In this document: positions 1 to 8,620 of the stretch, piece by piece
How the letters are laid out: each line of letters begins with the position of its first letter
Numbering within the stretch: position 1 is the stretch's first letter
Assembly: GCA_963701675.1 (NCBI GenBank)
Contig: OY969623.1
Coordinates: 3,844,001-3,908,000, forward strand
Direction: 5' to 3'
Length of the DNA: 64,000 nucleotides
From: G963701675 sp963701675
GTDB lineage: Bacteria; Planctomycetota; Planctomycetia; Gemmatales; Gemmataceae
Translations under genes and position numbers: made by a program
The notes under the pieces: model-generated
What the model was told of the DNA's origin: nothing
The model's input: only the letters and a program-made list of their open reading frames with translations
The model's database searches: none

Positions 1-45
1 GTGTTCAATGCCAACAATCTCACATTGGTGACGCAACCGGCCTGA
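1..45 (+). CDS. possible 3' end of an upstream gene (partial)
   Basis: The first 14 codons read VFNANNLTLVTQPA and end in TGA. A hairpin starts about 25 bases later, which fits the end of a transcription unit. The piece is too short to assign to a family and could be chance. Confidence 0.25.
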   Translation: MFNANNLTLVTQPA

Positions 46-68
46 TACGGAGCGCCCCGACGGAAGGT

Positions 69-104
69 CTGCACACTCCGGCCGCCATGGCCGCGAGTGT
101 GCAG
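69..104. terminator. hairpin, terminator-like
   Basis: Left arm 69-83 (CTGCACACTCCGGCC) pairs with 89-104 apart from one bulged base, leaving a five-base loop. There is no T-run on either side, so it may be a Rho-independent terminator without a tail or an intergenic repeat. It sits between the possible plus-strand gene end at 45 and the minus-strand gene end at 114. Confidence 0.45.
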
Positions 105-113
105 CCTTGCGAG

Positions 114-413
114 TCAGTGACAAACTGTTTCCAAGGCGGCTCGTTTTGGCCCGTGTTCCGGATCGATTTGTCCGATCACTATTTCGCACATTCTTTGGCA
201 GACCGCCGACACAAATGATTCGCGATCTACGCGGCCGGTCAAGCGTTCTGCTTCTGCCAGAATCCGACGAGTAAATGATGAATGGCAGGCACGAGTCCGC
301 AGTGTTCGACGGACAATCGGTGTCAATTTGCTTTCGAGTTGTCGACGCAACTCGTCACTTGCAACCGGATCGCCGAACCGAACCCTGCTCGCCAAATATT
401 CAATGTCATTCAT
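114..413 (-). CDS. hypothetical protein, sigma-factor-like N-terminal helix
   Basis: A protein of 99 residues starting MNDIEYLASRVRFGDP. The ATG at 413 was chosen over an upstream one because GGAG lies about seven bases before it. The pattern DELRRQLESKLTPIVRRTLR resembles the start of planctomycete ECF-sigma-like proteins (cf. the sigma factor at 3832-4407, which has HLKRVIRRRL), but no DNA-binding region 4 is present. It has no predicted membrane segment. It follows the minus-strand gene at 431-1303 by 17 bases and is probably co-transcribed with it. Function unknown. Confidence 0.6.
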   Translation of the reverse strand: MNDIEYLASRVRFGDPVASDELRRQLESKLTPIVRRTLRTRACHSSFTRRILAEAERLTGRVDRESFVSAVCQRMCEIVIGQIDPEHGPKRAALETVCH

Positions 414-430
414 TTGATTGCTCCAGGGAA

Positions 431-1303
431 CTAGGGCGCGATGTTCACCCACGCCGAATCGGATAAGCCCCACCAGTCCGTCACGTCGGCATGCACCTGC
501 GCCGGCACAGTCACGTGCAATTCCACGGTGAAACAGAATTCCCCTTGAGACCCCGTGGTGACCGAGATGCCTTGCATTTCCGGAATATTGGAGAAGTAAA
601 CGACTAGTCCCGCAGGGGACTCGTCCTTCACCTTCCCCGAGAAACTCCAGATTCCGTCAAGCGACTTTTCCGCCACAAGCCCGACAATTTCCGGGGCTAA
701 GTTGGCGATGGTGACCGAAGCGGGTATGGATCGCAGGCCCCATAGGTTGACGGCAAACGCCTTCACGTCGCCGAGCCCGATAGCGGCAGTGGTGAATTCA
801 AAGTTCCCGGCTGCGTCCGTCAAAACGGATCCAGTCACCTTGCCTTTGAACGTCACGATTAGGCCGGCAGCGTCGATGTCCTCGACTGATCCCGAAAGCG
901 TAACCGTCTTTTGCTCGCCGTAGGCGAGTTCGAGATCAATTACCGGCCGCGGAACAAGAAGTGCGTCCTGATTCTCCGCCGTCATGTCCATGAAGTTCAC
1001 GCCGTCGACGTAGATCATTCCGAGCGTGGCTTCCGTGGTTGTGAAACTAAAGTTCCCGTCGACATCTGGCGAAGTGCCACCCTTGACCGCCCCGGTGAAC
1101 GTTAATTGCACGAGTTCGGGATGAAGGTCTATCACGGTTCCGGTAAGTTTGGCGACATGGTTGGGCAGCGCGACCGCCGAAAACTCCGTAATGGCGAATC
1201 CTTTCGCAGGGCAAAGCCGTCCTTCCAGACATTCAATTTGAGGCCGGACGCGATTGACCAATTGGCTCATCGTCCGGCGAGACACGTCAAACATCCTCTC
1301 CAT
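431..1303 (-). CDS. secreted Ig-like repeat protein with N-terminal L-E-x-R-L motif
   Basis: About 290 residues. Translation most likely starts at the ATG at 1303, which has GGGGAGGA eight bases upstream. The N-terminus contains IECLEGRLCPA, the L-E-x-R-L type motif common at the start of planctomycete surface or secreted proteins. The rest consists of three or four beta-rich repeats of about 80 residues, e.g. LTGTVIDLHPELVQLTFTG, LSGSVEDIDAAGLIVTFKG and FSGKVKDESPAGLVVYFSN, each followed by a G-x-F-x-F-T strand. This suggests Ig-like or cadherin-like beta-sandwiches. It is likely exported and structural or adhesive. No catalytic motif was seen. Confidence 0.65.
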   Translation of the reverse strand: MERMFDVSRRTMSQLVNRVRPQIECLEGRLCPAKGFAITEFSAVALPNHVAKLTGTVIDLHPELVQLTFTGAVKGGTSPDVDGNFSFTTTEATLGMIYVDGVNFMDMTAENQDALLVPRPVIDLELAYGEQKTVTLSGSVEDIDAAGLIVTFKGKVTGSVLTDAAGNFEFTTAAIGLGDVKAFAVNLWGLRSIPASVTIANLAPEIVGLVAEKSLDGIWSFSGKVKDESPAGLVVYFSNIPEMQGISVTTGSQGEFCFTVELHVTVPAQVHADVTDWWGLSDSAWVNIAP

Positions 1304-1728
1304 CTGCTTGGTCCTCCCCGTTGAGTGGAAACGCGAGCCAGAGCCGGCCGAGAGCGCGCACCGCAACCCCTCGGGGTGACCGAAACTCTTGGCTAAACGT
1401 CGAACTATGCCGCTGGTTTCAAACACTGCGTTGAGCCGACCGCAGGAATACCTTGTGCATGCTGGGAGCCTGCACATGAAGAGGCGCGAGCCTGACCTTC
1501 GTTAGCTGCGGAATGACCCGCACAGATTCTGAATCCGCGCGCCGATTTCGCAAGAGGGAAAGGATCAGATAACTGCGGAATGCTGAGCGATTTGTGAAAT
1601 TCTGCGGGCCGCCTGGCCCAGGAATTTGATCTTGACGAGGATGGGAAAACTAGAGGGTTTTAGAGATTCGAGTTGTATACAATTGAACAGATATCAATTG
1701 CGAGAGGAAGCCGAGCCTGCAGCTGCAA
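1304..1728. other. intergenic region upstream of the leftward genes
   Basis: About 425 bases without a convincing gene. It should hold the promoter for the minus-strand gene at 431-1303. The segment near 1670-1700 (GTATACAATTG...CAATTG) is AT-rich relative to its surroundings. No clear repeat was seen. Confidence 0.4.
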
Positions 1729-2397
1729 CTAAGATTGGAGCGGATCAATCAGTCGATCCGTACTATCGGGGACGATTCCGGACCACGGCCGCTCCATCAA
1801 GTTATTGAATTGAGGAATGCTTCTGAACCGGGCTGGGAATGCCCGGTCGTTTTTCAGATCTCGATCACGAGGATCGACTCCACCGTCGATAGCTCGATTC
1901 AAGTATGAAAATGCCTCCGCGTCGGAGCCTTCCGTGGCGGCGATGCGCGCTGCATCCAAGAATAGCTCGGCACTCGGCGCTCGTAGTTGGATCGCATTCT
2001 GGATGTCCAGGAGTGCCCGTTTCGCCGCCTCGTATTTGCCGGGTATCCTACCGGCTGGATCGCTGTCGAGTTTCTGTCGAACGATCTCAAAATGGAGCAG
2101 CGCTCGGTTGTAGTATGCAGCCTGCGAATTCGGATCGCGCTCGATGGCCCGATTGATTGCCTCGTATGCAAGCGGCAGCCAGGGTTGTTCATTTCGCTTG
2201 CATGCCAAGAGACTATAGGCGCGATTGTTCCACATTGCCGCCGTGTCATTGCCGGCGCGATCCGACTGTCGATACCGGTGGTCGGCCTGCTCATGATAGT
2301 TGGTCTGGCTAAGGCAATAACCGACGCATGAAAGTGTCACGGCGTCTTGGAGCAGCGCACCTGCATGAGCGTAGTGACGAAGGGCTTTGTCGTACAT
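1729..2397 (-). CDS. TPR protein, probably the frameshifted C-terminal part of the upstream kinase
   Basis: 222 residues with tetratricopeptide-type helices: MYDKALRHYAHAGALLQDAV, then NRAYSLL, AINRAIERDPNSQAAYYNRALL and DAEAFSYLNRAIDGGVDPRD. The frame stays open upstream of the ATG at 2397, and there is no Shine-Dalgarno sequence before it. It overlaps the kinase gene by 89 bases in another frame. Removing one base from the run CAGCGCGCGGATG joins the kinase tail to MYDKALRHY, giving a continuous kinase-TM-TPR protein of the kind common in planctomycetes. It is therefore best read as one gene with the kinase, split by a frameshift. The TPR part would bind partner proteins outside the membrane. 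Confidence 0.65.
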   Translation of the reverse strand: MYDKALRHYAHAGALLQDAVTLSCVGYCLSQTNYHEQADHRYRQSDRAGNDTAAMWNNRAYSLLACKRNEQPWLPLAYEAINRAIERDPNSQAAYYNRALLHFEIVRQKLDSDPAGRIPGKYEAAKRALLDIQNAIQLRAPSAELFLDAARIAATEGSDAEAFSYLNRAIDGGVDPRDRDLKNDRAFPARFRSIPQFNNLMERPWSGIVPDSTDRLIDPLQS

Positions 2398-3835
2398 CCG
2401 CGCGCTGTAGTTCTTGAGCGCGGCGCAGGTTTTCTTCCGGCGAATGTAATTCAGGGTTCGATTCGACAGTCGGCGAAGGCGGCAAGTAGAGATCGCGCAT
2501 TCCGTAGGCCGCGCCGCCCGTCAACGTAACCGTGAGTGCAATACTGGCCACTGCCGCACGGAGAGGGCGCTGCGTTGCCCATACGCCGAGCCGATGCCGT
2601 AACGGCAGGGACGCCCGGAGCGCCAAGGCCACTTCCTCGGCGGTGCGTGGCCGATCTTCGAGGCGCGTGGCCAAACAACGTTGGACTATTCGTGCAAGTC
2701 GGCGTGGGACCCGTGGGTTCAGATCCTGAAGGGATGGCAACGGCGCTGCCATTCGCTGCAAAATGAGATCAGCGAGTTCCGCAGCCGGTAACGACTCCGT
2801 TGGACCAAATGGATGCCTACCCGCCAAAAGCTCATAGAGCACGATTCCAAGCGCATATACGTCGGATCGAGCATCGGCCGGAGTTGTGTCGCCTGTCGAT
2901 CCATAGAGCAACATTCGCAACTGCTCCGGCGCCATGTACCATGGCGTACCACCGCGCAAGCAATCGGAAAGCCGCTTGTCAATCGACAGATTGAAATCAA
3001 GCAGGAGCGGTTGGCCGCCGCTTGCTAGAAGAACATTCGACGGCTTGAAGTCCTGGTGATAAATGCCGTGCAAGTGGACATGGTGTAGCGCGTCGGCGAG
3101 TTGGGCGCCCAGCCTCGTAACCGCGGTTACGTACGTCCCAACGCCGAGTAGCGGGTCCGGCGGCAACGGATTCTCGACCGATTCAGCAGACTCCGCATGA
3201 CTCTGTATTACATCGCGAAATAGCGCAGCGGAAACGGGCGGCTTCTTGGCTTCATAAATCCGGTCGAGAACATCCAGTAGCGTTGCGCTGCCAAGATACG
3301 GCATGCACACCGCGGACAAACCAGAGTCCGGATCGGTTTGGACCGAGTGAATCGGCACGACATGGGGATGGCTGAGTCGGCCGAGCGTGCTGGCTTCGAT
3401 CGTGCCATTCCTGGAGAACTTCACCGCAACCTGTCTGTCGCCTAACGAAGGCTCGGTCGCCAGAAAGACCCTGGCGAAGCGTCCGCGGCCTAGTTGGCGC
3501 TTTAGTCGAAACCCGAGGTAATAATCCTTCGGAGTGAACAGAAAGTCGTCGTCGACAAAGTCGGAAACTTGCAGGAGGCGGGAGACCGACGCCTGGTAAC
3601 TCGGAAACCGCTCGCAGAATTCTTCGGTATCCACTACCTCGCCGGAAGCTTTCCGACGGCAGTACTCTTCGTAAATCACGTCCAGCACTACGGACTTGTT
3701 CACTTTGAGTTCGGGATGGCTATCGAGGAGTTTGCGGGTATCAAACACACCTTGGGCAGGGAGCACTGTCGCGACCACGTCCATCGACACGTCTTCTTCG
3801 TGCAACTCGTAGACCGAATCGTCGTGATAGCTCAT
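2309..3835 (-). CDS. membrane-anchored Ser/Thr protein kinase (atypical active-site motifs)
   Basis: 508 residues as read. The start overlaps the sigma factor stop in TCATGAG (ATGA overlap), so translation is coupled. Residues up to about 100 form a helical N-terminal region typical of planctomycete kinases. Then comes the kinase domain: P-loop GRGRFARVFLA, Lys in VAVKF, catalytic loop YHQDFKPSNVLL (Gln replaces the usual Arg), and LLLDFNLSID, where Asn replaces the Gly of DFG. APE is MAPEQL. A single membrane segment follows (AAVASIALTVTLTGGAAYGM). The last part of the read frame (from about residue 480) looks like out-of-frame sequence, and the true C-terminus is probably the TPR region at 1729-2397. 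Activity is plausible but the DFN and HQD changes need testing. Confidence 0.8.
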   Translation of the reverse strand: MSYHDDSVYELHEEDVSMDVVATVLPAQGVFDTRKLLDSHPELKVNKSVVLDVIYEEYCRRKASGEVVDTEEFCERFPSYQASVSRLLQVSDFVDDDFLFTPKDYYLGFRLKRQLGRGRFARVFLATEPSLGDRQVAVKFSRNGTIEASTLGRLSHPHVVPIHSVQTDPDSGLSAVCMPYLGSATLLDVLDRIYEAKKPPVSAALFRDVIQSHAESAESVENPLPPDPLLGVGTYVTAVTRLGAQLADALHHVHLHGIYHQDFKPSNVLLASGGQPLLLDFNLSIDKRLSDCLRGGTPWYMAPEQLRMLLYGSTGDTTPADARSDVYALGIVLYELLAGRHPFGPTESLPAAELADLILQRMAAPLPSLQDLNPRVPRRLARIVQRCLATRLEDRPRTAEEVALALRASLPLRHRLGVWATQRPLRAAVASIALTVTLTGGAAYGMRDLYLPPSPTVESNPELHSPEENLRRAQELQRADVRQSPSSLRSCRCAAPRRRDTFMRRLLP

Positions 3836-4407
3836 GAGCGCACCAGTGGGGCCAAGGTCTTAACCAGCCGGCGTACGGTCCTTTCATTAACATCCGCCGA
3901 ATCCGCCGCTTGCTGCTGAGTGTAGCCTTGGCGCAACAATTCCAAAATGTGTCGGTTTTGTGCCGATTGCCCCGCAATCAGCCGATTCCACAAATCCTGT
4001 TCGGCAAATAACTGACTTGGAGAGGGAGCTCGGGCGATTGGTTCAGCGGAGTGGTCGGTCTTCCCGTCTTCGAGTCCGACCTGACGATTGGCATTATTCT
4101 TCGCGGTTTGAAGTTGCCGTCGAAATGCGTCCGTTACTTTGTGGTTAGCGATCGACTCGAGGAATCGAACGAGCTGCTCGGGTCGCGTAAATGTTCGCGG
4201 GACATCGGGCGCGGCGTAGAACGATTTCCACGCATCTTGTAAGAAGTCGTGTGAATCGAAAAAACGACGCATCGGATCGGCGAGTCGCCGGCGAATCACA
4301 CGCTTCAAATGGGAGGCGAATTGCTCATGCAGAAACGCAGCCGCCTCCTTGTCGCCATCTAACGCCAGGTTCAGCAACACAGGAAACGGCAGAGATGCAA
4401 GGTCCAC
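3832..4407 (-). CDS. ECF-type RNA polymerase sigma factor
   Basis: 191 residues, starting at a GTG (4407) preceded by GAGGGGGTG at good spacing. Region 2 is visible around residues 15-90 (VLLNLALDGDKEAAAFLHEQF, then SHDFLQDAWKSFY) and region 4 around 135-190 with a helix-turn-helix (GYTQQQAADSADVNERTVRR). The organisation matches the planctomycete ECF sigma factors encoded beside a Ser/Thr kinase. The stop overlaps the kinase start by four bases, so kinase and sigma factor are made together and probably work in one signalling path, with no anti-sigma gene visible. The target promoters are not known. Confidence 0.88.
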   Translation of the reverse strand: MDLASLPFPVLLNLALDGDKEAAAFLHEQFASHLKRVIRRRLADPMRRFFDSHDFLQDAWKSFYAAPDVPRTFTRPEQLVRFLESIANHKVTDAFRRQLQTAKNNANRQVGLEDGKTDHSAEPIARAPSPSQLFAEQDLWNRLIAGQSAQNRHILELLRQGYTQQQAADSADVNERTVRRLVKTLAPLVRS

Positions 4408-4815
4408 TCAAACACCCCCTCGGAAGCGGTGGGAAAGTCGGCGGGTAACTCCTGTATTAAAAGCATTGTTGCGGAGGCGGCAAGGCGGATTTTTGTGCGC
4501 TATCAAATTAACAAATGCAGATATTTTCCTGGAACAATTTACCGTGAGGAACTGCCAGGAACGCTACGTTTGGCACGAACGTTGCAATCGTCACGCGCCA
4601 ACGCAAGGAATTGACGATGGTATGTCAATCGTCGCCGTGCCCGTGGGCACTCGCACTGACTCGATTCCGATTCATGAGAAGACGCTCATCTGTAGAGATT
4701 TGGATGCGCGGCGCCTTTTCCATTTGCACAAGCCCCGCCGCTTGGTAGAATGCAGCAGTTAATACAGCATCGGCTGGAGGCTGCTGGGCTTAGTGAAAGC
4801 AGTTGGGTCATTCCG
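4408..4815. promoter_or_regulatory. divergent intergenic region with three GGAAC pentamers
   Basis: About 400 bases between the leftward sigma-kinase operon and the rightward FHA-GGDEF gene; it must carry both promoters. Three GGAAC pentamers occur on the plus strand at 4531-4535, 4548-4552 and 4558-4562. GGAAC is the classic -35 core of many ECF sigma factors, so ECF control of the GGDEF gene is a possibility. This is an inference from a five-base motif and may be chance. Confidence 0.3.
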
Positions 4816-5778
4816 ATGCGTCAAGATACCGATCACGATCTCACTATTGAGATTGCCAACACAATCCCCTTCGATTCCGCCGTCGCCAATGCTCGTGCCT
4901 ACCTGGTGCATATCTATCCACCGGGATTGAGCCTCGGCACGCGATTCCCGCTCGGAGATGTTCCGACGACGCTGGGACGAGACATCAATTGTGACATTTG
5001 CGTCGACGACGTGTCCGTTTCTCGATTCCACGCCCGCTTCCAACCGGAGGGCGACGGCTATACCGTGGTGGACCTGCAAAGCACCAACGGTACCGCCGTC
5101 AACCGCGTTCGAGTCGCAAACCAGAAGCTTCACGACGGCGACGATCTTCGGTTTGGCAACTGCATTTATCGCTTTCTGTTCAGCGGTAATGTCGAAGCAC
5201 AATACCACGAAGAAATCCACCGGCTCACGATCATCGACGTACTCACCCACATTCCGAATCGCCGCCATCTGCTGCAATTCCTCGAACGAGAATTGCTACG
5301 TGCTGCAAGATACCATCGGCCGTTGGCCTTGGTACTGTTTGATGTCGACCACTTCAAAGCGGTGAACGACCGCTTCGGCCATCTGGGTGGGGACTTTACG
5401 CTCAAGGAACTGGCTAGCCAGGTTCGGGCCACTATCCGGAAAGAAGGCTTGTTTGGCCGGTTTGGAGGGGAGGAGTTTGCCGTCGTGCTTCCGGAGGCCG
5501 ATCTGGGCGTGGGACTCAACGTGGCGGAACGTATCCGTGCCCGAATCGAGCAACACCTATTCCAGTACGCGGGCGCCTCGTTCTCCATCACGGTGAGCAT
5601 CGGAGTCGCGGCGACGGATGGGCATCAAGTGGTGACTTCCGAAGAATTGCTTGCGTGTGCCGATGCGCAGCTATTTCAGGCGAAACGCGACGGCCGTAAC
5701 CGCGTTGCCGCCGGTCGGGCGGAGCTTAACGGCTTTTCATCCACACCGCCGATGCCGGCACAGGTTCCAAACTACTAA
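4816..5778 (+). CDS. FHA domain-GGDEF diguanylate cyclase
   Basis: 320 residues from MRQDTDHD; an in-frame ATG 66 bases upstream exists, but this start matches the form I remember for planctomycete FHA-GGDEF proteins. The FHA domain spans about residues 51-107 (TTLGRDINCDICVDD, VSRFHARF, DLQSTNGTAVN) and binds phosphothreonine peptides. The GGDEF domain runs from about 137 to 300, with LFDVDHFKAVND and the active-site signature GGEEF at 217-221, which should make cyclic-di-GMP from two GTP. The FHA module would tie c-di-GMP synthesis to Ser/Thr kinase activity, and this window has several kinases. An RxxD product-inhibition site is not obvious. The 3' end overlaps the convergent gene by three bases. 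Confidence 0.9.
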   Translation: MRQDTDHDLTIEIANTIPFDSAVANARAYLVHIYPPGLSLGTRFPLGDVPTTLGRDINCDICVDDVSVSRFHARFQPEGDGYTVVDLQSTNGTAVNRVRVANQKLHDGDDLRFGNCIYRFLFSGNVEAQYHEEIHRLTIIDVLTHIPNRRHLLQFLERELLRAARYHRPLALVLFDVDHFKAVNDRFGHLGGDFTLKELASQVRATIRKEGLFGRFGGEEFAVVLPEADLGVGLNVAERIRARIEQHLFQYAGASFSITVSIGVAATDGHQVVTSEELLACADAQLFQAKRDGRNRVAAGRAELNGFSSTPPMPAQVPNY

Positions 5779-6182
5779 TCGTTTACGGGCGCCGGCACCC
5801 TCTTTTTGATCGTCGATGGCAGATCGGCACTGCGGTGAAACGCCAACCGATCATGCTTACCGTCGGGTGATTCAATCCGTCCGCCGCCGACTTCCGCGAA
5901 CCCCCACGCTACTGCGTTCCACGCCTGCTTCTGTTTCGAATCCGCGTTTCCCCAGGCGACAAGCACGACACGATCGCTCTGTCGCTTCAGCGTGATCATT
6001 CCCGACGGCGTGCTGATGCGCAGCTCATGCCATTCTGACGGAACTGTATCGTCCGGCAGCGCCAATTCGCCGTCGATCATGCGGACTTGAACGGCGAAGT
6101 CACACTTTTCCAGCAAGTCAGTCACATCTGACCAACGCGGCACGCCGTCCTTGGCGAAAACCACGGACTGCTCTAGTCCCAT
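5775..6182 (-). CDS. hypothetical protein
   Basis: 135 residues starting MGLEQSVVFAKDGVPRW, with AAGGAG six bases before the ATG at 6182. It has mixed alpha and beta character with a strand-rich centre (LRISTPSGMITLKRQSDRVV) and a C-terminal basic tail. No signal peptide or membrane segment is visible. It lies 30 bases downstream of the DUF3500 gene on the same strand and is probably its operon partner. Family not recognised. Confidence 0.65.
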   Translation of the reverse strand: MGLEQSVVFAKDGVPRWSDVTDLLEKCDFAVQVRMIDGELALPDDTVPSEWHELRISTPSGMITLKRQSDRVVLVAWGNADSKQKQAWNAVAWGFAEVGGGRIESPDGKHDRLAFHRSADLPSTIKKRVPAPVND

Positions 6183-6212
6183 CCTGGGCTCCTTCGAGTC
6201 GGCGAGGCAATG

Positions 6213-7265
6213 CTACACTTTGCAACCAATGTTCACGTAGGTGTGCACGTGAGGCAAGACACGATAGTTCCAAACGAAACCGGGCCCTTCCAGACGCCAA
6301 AAATGCCAGTTCTCGTTCATCGGGGCACCCTTGTCCTGGTAAAACGCGAGGTGGACCTTGTCCATGCCGCCCGTTTTCTTGATCACGTCCATTACTTCGT
6401 CGGCGTCTTCCTTGCGGTAGGGTGACAACACGTCGCGCATGACCTTTTCGACAAGTTGACGCTGGTCGGGCGTGAGTTCGCCGATGCCGATACCCGGCTT
6501 CGCGCCCTCGGCCCGGAGCTTTACGGAAGCCATATGCTCACCCGGTGTGCCGGTCACCACCGCCTTCTTGCGTTGTGTATCCGACAGTGCATCAAAGACG
6601 CTTACGACGCTCTTGGTTTGATAGTTGAAAACGTTCTCGTCACTGTACCCTTCGGGACTATGGCCGTAGTACATCGGCCCGCCAAATGCCGTGCCGTCGG
6701 TGAAGTTGCCGTCGCAGCGAACCGTAAGATGGTGGCCCGAAAAGACCCACGAAAACGGTTTGGTGCCCGAGGGATCGCCGAAGATCAAGGCGCCGCAATT
6801 CTCGAACGAGCCACTTGCATCAAATGTGCCATTTCGGCTAATCCGGCGATACCCGTCTTCGTCGGAGCAGATCGCTCGCAGCGTACGGTGAATCAATTCC
6901 TGCTGCGGCTGACTAAAGTGCTTGCCGATCATCTTGCCGCCGATCGGCGCATTGTACATGCCGAGCCGCGTGGGAAGACTCTGGCTTCCCTTGTGATCAT
7001 ACGGCAACACTACCTGCGCCTTTTGCTCATCGGAAAGGTTGGCAAAAAGCTCGCGAACTAGCTCTTCCGCCGGCTTGGTCTTCTTGCCCACCGCCGGCTT
7101 GTCGTCCGCGCGAAGACTGGCAGGCAAAGTCGCCGCGGCGCCGAGCGCGAGAATCGCCGTGCTCTTTTCGCCAACCGCACGCATGAAATCACGGCGGTCG
7201 ACATCGACGCCGCCAACTTCCGATTCGTCGCATTCCGGGCAGTAAGGGTCGAGTGGTGCACGCAT
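6213..7265 (-). CDS. DUF3500 domain protein, exported
   Basis: 350 residues; CAGGAG lies six bases before the ATG at 7265. The N-terminus has a short CPEC element and then VDRRDFMRAVG followed by a hydrophobic stretch (TAILALGAAATLPASLRA), a Tat-type signal. The body matches the DUF3500 family as I know it: AEELVRELFANLSDEQK, the FGDPSGTKPFSWVFSGHHL block, GGPMYYGHSPEGY and LTPDQRQLVEKVM, ending in FVWNYRVLPHVHTYVNIG. Members are exported proteins of unknown biochemical role, often in heterotrophs. It precedes the 135-residue gene on the same strand. Confidence 0.85.
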   Translation of the reverse strand: MRAPLDPYCPECDESEVGGVDVDRRDFMRAVGEKSTAILALGAAATLPASLRADDKPAVGKKTKPAEELVRELFANLSDEQKAQVVLPYDHKGSQSLPTRLGMYNAPIGGKMIGKHFSQPQQELIHRTLRAICSDEDGYRRISRNGTFDASGSFENCGALIFGDPSGTKPFSWVFSGHHLTVRCDGNFTDGTAFGGPMYYGHSPEGYSDENVFNYQTKSVVSVFDALSDTQRKKAVVTGTPGEHMASVKLRAEGAKPGIGIGELTPDQRQLVEKVMRDVLSPYRKEDADEVMDVIKKTGGMDKVHLAFYQDKGAPMNENWHFWRLEGPGFVWNYRVLPHVHTYVNIGCKV

Positions 7266-7420
7266 GACACGCTCCTGCGGGAAAGGTGTGAAAAACGGAG
7301 AAGTGCCCTCGACTACATCATCGAGGATGAGATTCCACTCGTCAAGTCAACCCAGTCTGCGACGCGGGTCGCGGGGCGAATGCAATCTCTCTATGAACCA
7401 CTGACGCGTAAGCCTCGACT

Positions 7421-7987
7421 TTATTCGGGCAACCATTCTTTGAGACGATCCAGGGCGGCCGACCAATACTTCTTCGTTCGGGCTGCCGCCTTCGCGTCCG
7501 TCAGCTTGCGGTGCGTTGCGACGGCTTGGCACTTCTCGCGCCCTTTATCGAGGAAGCTGAGTTCGACGCTGGTCTTTCCATCCGACCAGGTGATATGGAG
7601 CTTCTTGTTGGGTGTGGCCTTGCGAATCACAAGCCCCTTTTCTCCGAGCCATTGATTGCGGCTCTTTTCATCCGAACACGCCCGATACGCCGTTGCGATC
7701 GGGACATTGAGCACGCGGCTGATGCTGATTTCATATCCTCCCGGCTTTTGATGCTTCTCACGTAGACCGCGCGCTTGTTCGTAGGCGACGACCACCATCT
7801 GGCTCCACCATCCAGATATCTCGTGGTTCTCGTAGAGCCAGGCGGCCATCGCCTTGTGCGCCATCGTCTTGCCGCCGGCAGAGTCAAGAATCGCAAACCA
7901 CTCAGTCCATCCCTTGCCGGTTCGCTTCCGGACAGCATCGTCGCTCATCCCGCCGGCTTTCTTCGGCACTGCCTGCGTCTTGCTCAT
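7421..7987 (-). CDS. DUF4287-type N-terminus fused to an SRPBCC/AHSA1-like domain
   Basis: 188 residues from the ATG at 7987 (AGGTG just upstream; a GTG six bases earlier is possible). Residues 15-80 (SDDAVRKRTGKGWTEWFAIL, GWWSQMVVVAYEQARG) resemble the DUF4287 helical domain. Residues 90-185 (ISRVLNVPIATAYRACSD, LHITWSDGKTSVELSF, LDRLKEWLPE) look like the SRPBCC helix-grip fold of the Hsp90-activator homology type, which binds hydrophobic ligands. The gene starts 12 bases after the stop of the minus-strand gene at 8000-8620, so the two form an operon. The true ligand is unknown. Confidence 0.75.
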   Translation of the reverse strand: MSKTQAVPKKAGGMSDDAVRKRTGKGWTEWFAILDSAGGKTMAHKAMAAWLYENHEISGWWSQMVVVAYEQARGLREKHQKPGGYEISISRVLNVPIATAYRACSDEKSRNQWLGEKGLVIRKATPNKKLHITWSDGKTSVELSFLDKGREKCQAVATHRKLTDAKAAARTKKYWSAALDRLKEWLPE

Positions 7988-7999
7988 CTTCACACCTGC

Positions 8000-8620
8000 T
8001 TAACCGTCCAAATCGTACGCCTTCCGGAGCCATTTCTTGACGTCGTCATCAATCTCATCGAGGCTCGAAATCGCGATGCGATGGGTGATGCGATCCTTTT
8101 TGGCGGCGCCACCCGTATCGATAAGCCGTCCTTTGAACGGCGTATTCTTCAACGCGAGGCCAAGGTCGAGGCGAGTAAGAGTGGACGGCTTCAACTGTGC
8201 AAACACGTGGTTGCGATAGAGCGGCACAATCGTCGCACACGGGCACGCCTTGACGTCTTTGGCGATCGATAGGCCCAACCGAAGTAACTTATCATAGATC
8301 GGGCGAAGCCCCGCTTTCGAACCGCCGAACATCGCCTCGACGTATTTGACCGCGGCATTCAAATACGTTTTCGGATCCCCGTCTTCGCTGCCTTTGCCTT
8401 CGGCACGTTCCGCAATCCACCACGCGGCATTCGTTCCAAGGCCATGCTCGGTCTTGAGCCACTCCCGCCGTTCCTTTTCGCCGGCAGGGCCCTCTTTCTT
8501 AACAAATCGCAACCATTCTTCGAGCGACCGTCCGGTCTTTTCCGACAGACTCGCGATCCAGTTTTGGATCATGGTGACGCCGGGATGCACACTGTATAGG
8601 GACTGGGTCGATCGCGCCAT
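8000..8620 (-). CDS. DUF4287 and DUF5655 domain protein
   Basis: About 206 residues from the ATG at 8620 (MARSTQSLYSVHPGVTMIQN). The N-terminal part (MIQNWIASLSEKTGRSLEEW, LKTEHGLGTNAAWWIAE) is a DUF4287-like helical domain, and the C-terminal part (YVEAMFGGSKAGLRPIYDKL, FAQLKPSTLTRLDLGLAL, ITHRIAISSLDEIDDDVKKW) matches the DUF5655 fold, a predicted ligand- or nucleic-acid-binding domain. The same N-terminal domain is reused in the next gene. An upstream start at 8713 lacks a good ribosome site. Function unknown. Confidence 0.75.
   Translation of the reverse strand: MARSTQSLYSVHPGVTMIQNWIASLSEKTGRSLEEWLRFVKKEGPAGEKERREWLKTEHGLGTNAAWWIAERAEGKGSEDGDPKTYLNAAVKYVEAMFGGSKAGLRPIYDKLLRLGLSIAKDVKACPCATIVPLYRNHVFAQLKPSTLTRLDLGLALKNTPFKGRLIDTGGAAKKDRITHRIAISSLDEIDDDVKKWLRKAYDLDG

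Noticed and set aside
6456..7061. A 201-residue plus-strand frame in the DUF3500 gene
   Set aside because: Antisense shadow; the minus-strand frame has the DUF3500 motifs and a Tat-type signal.
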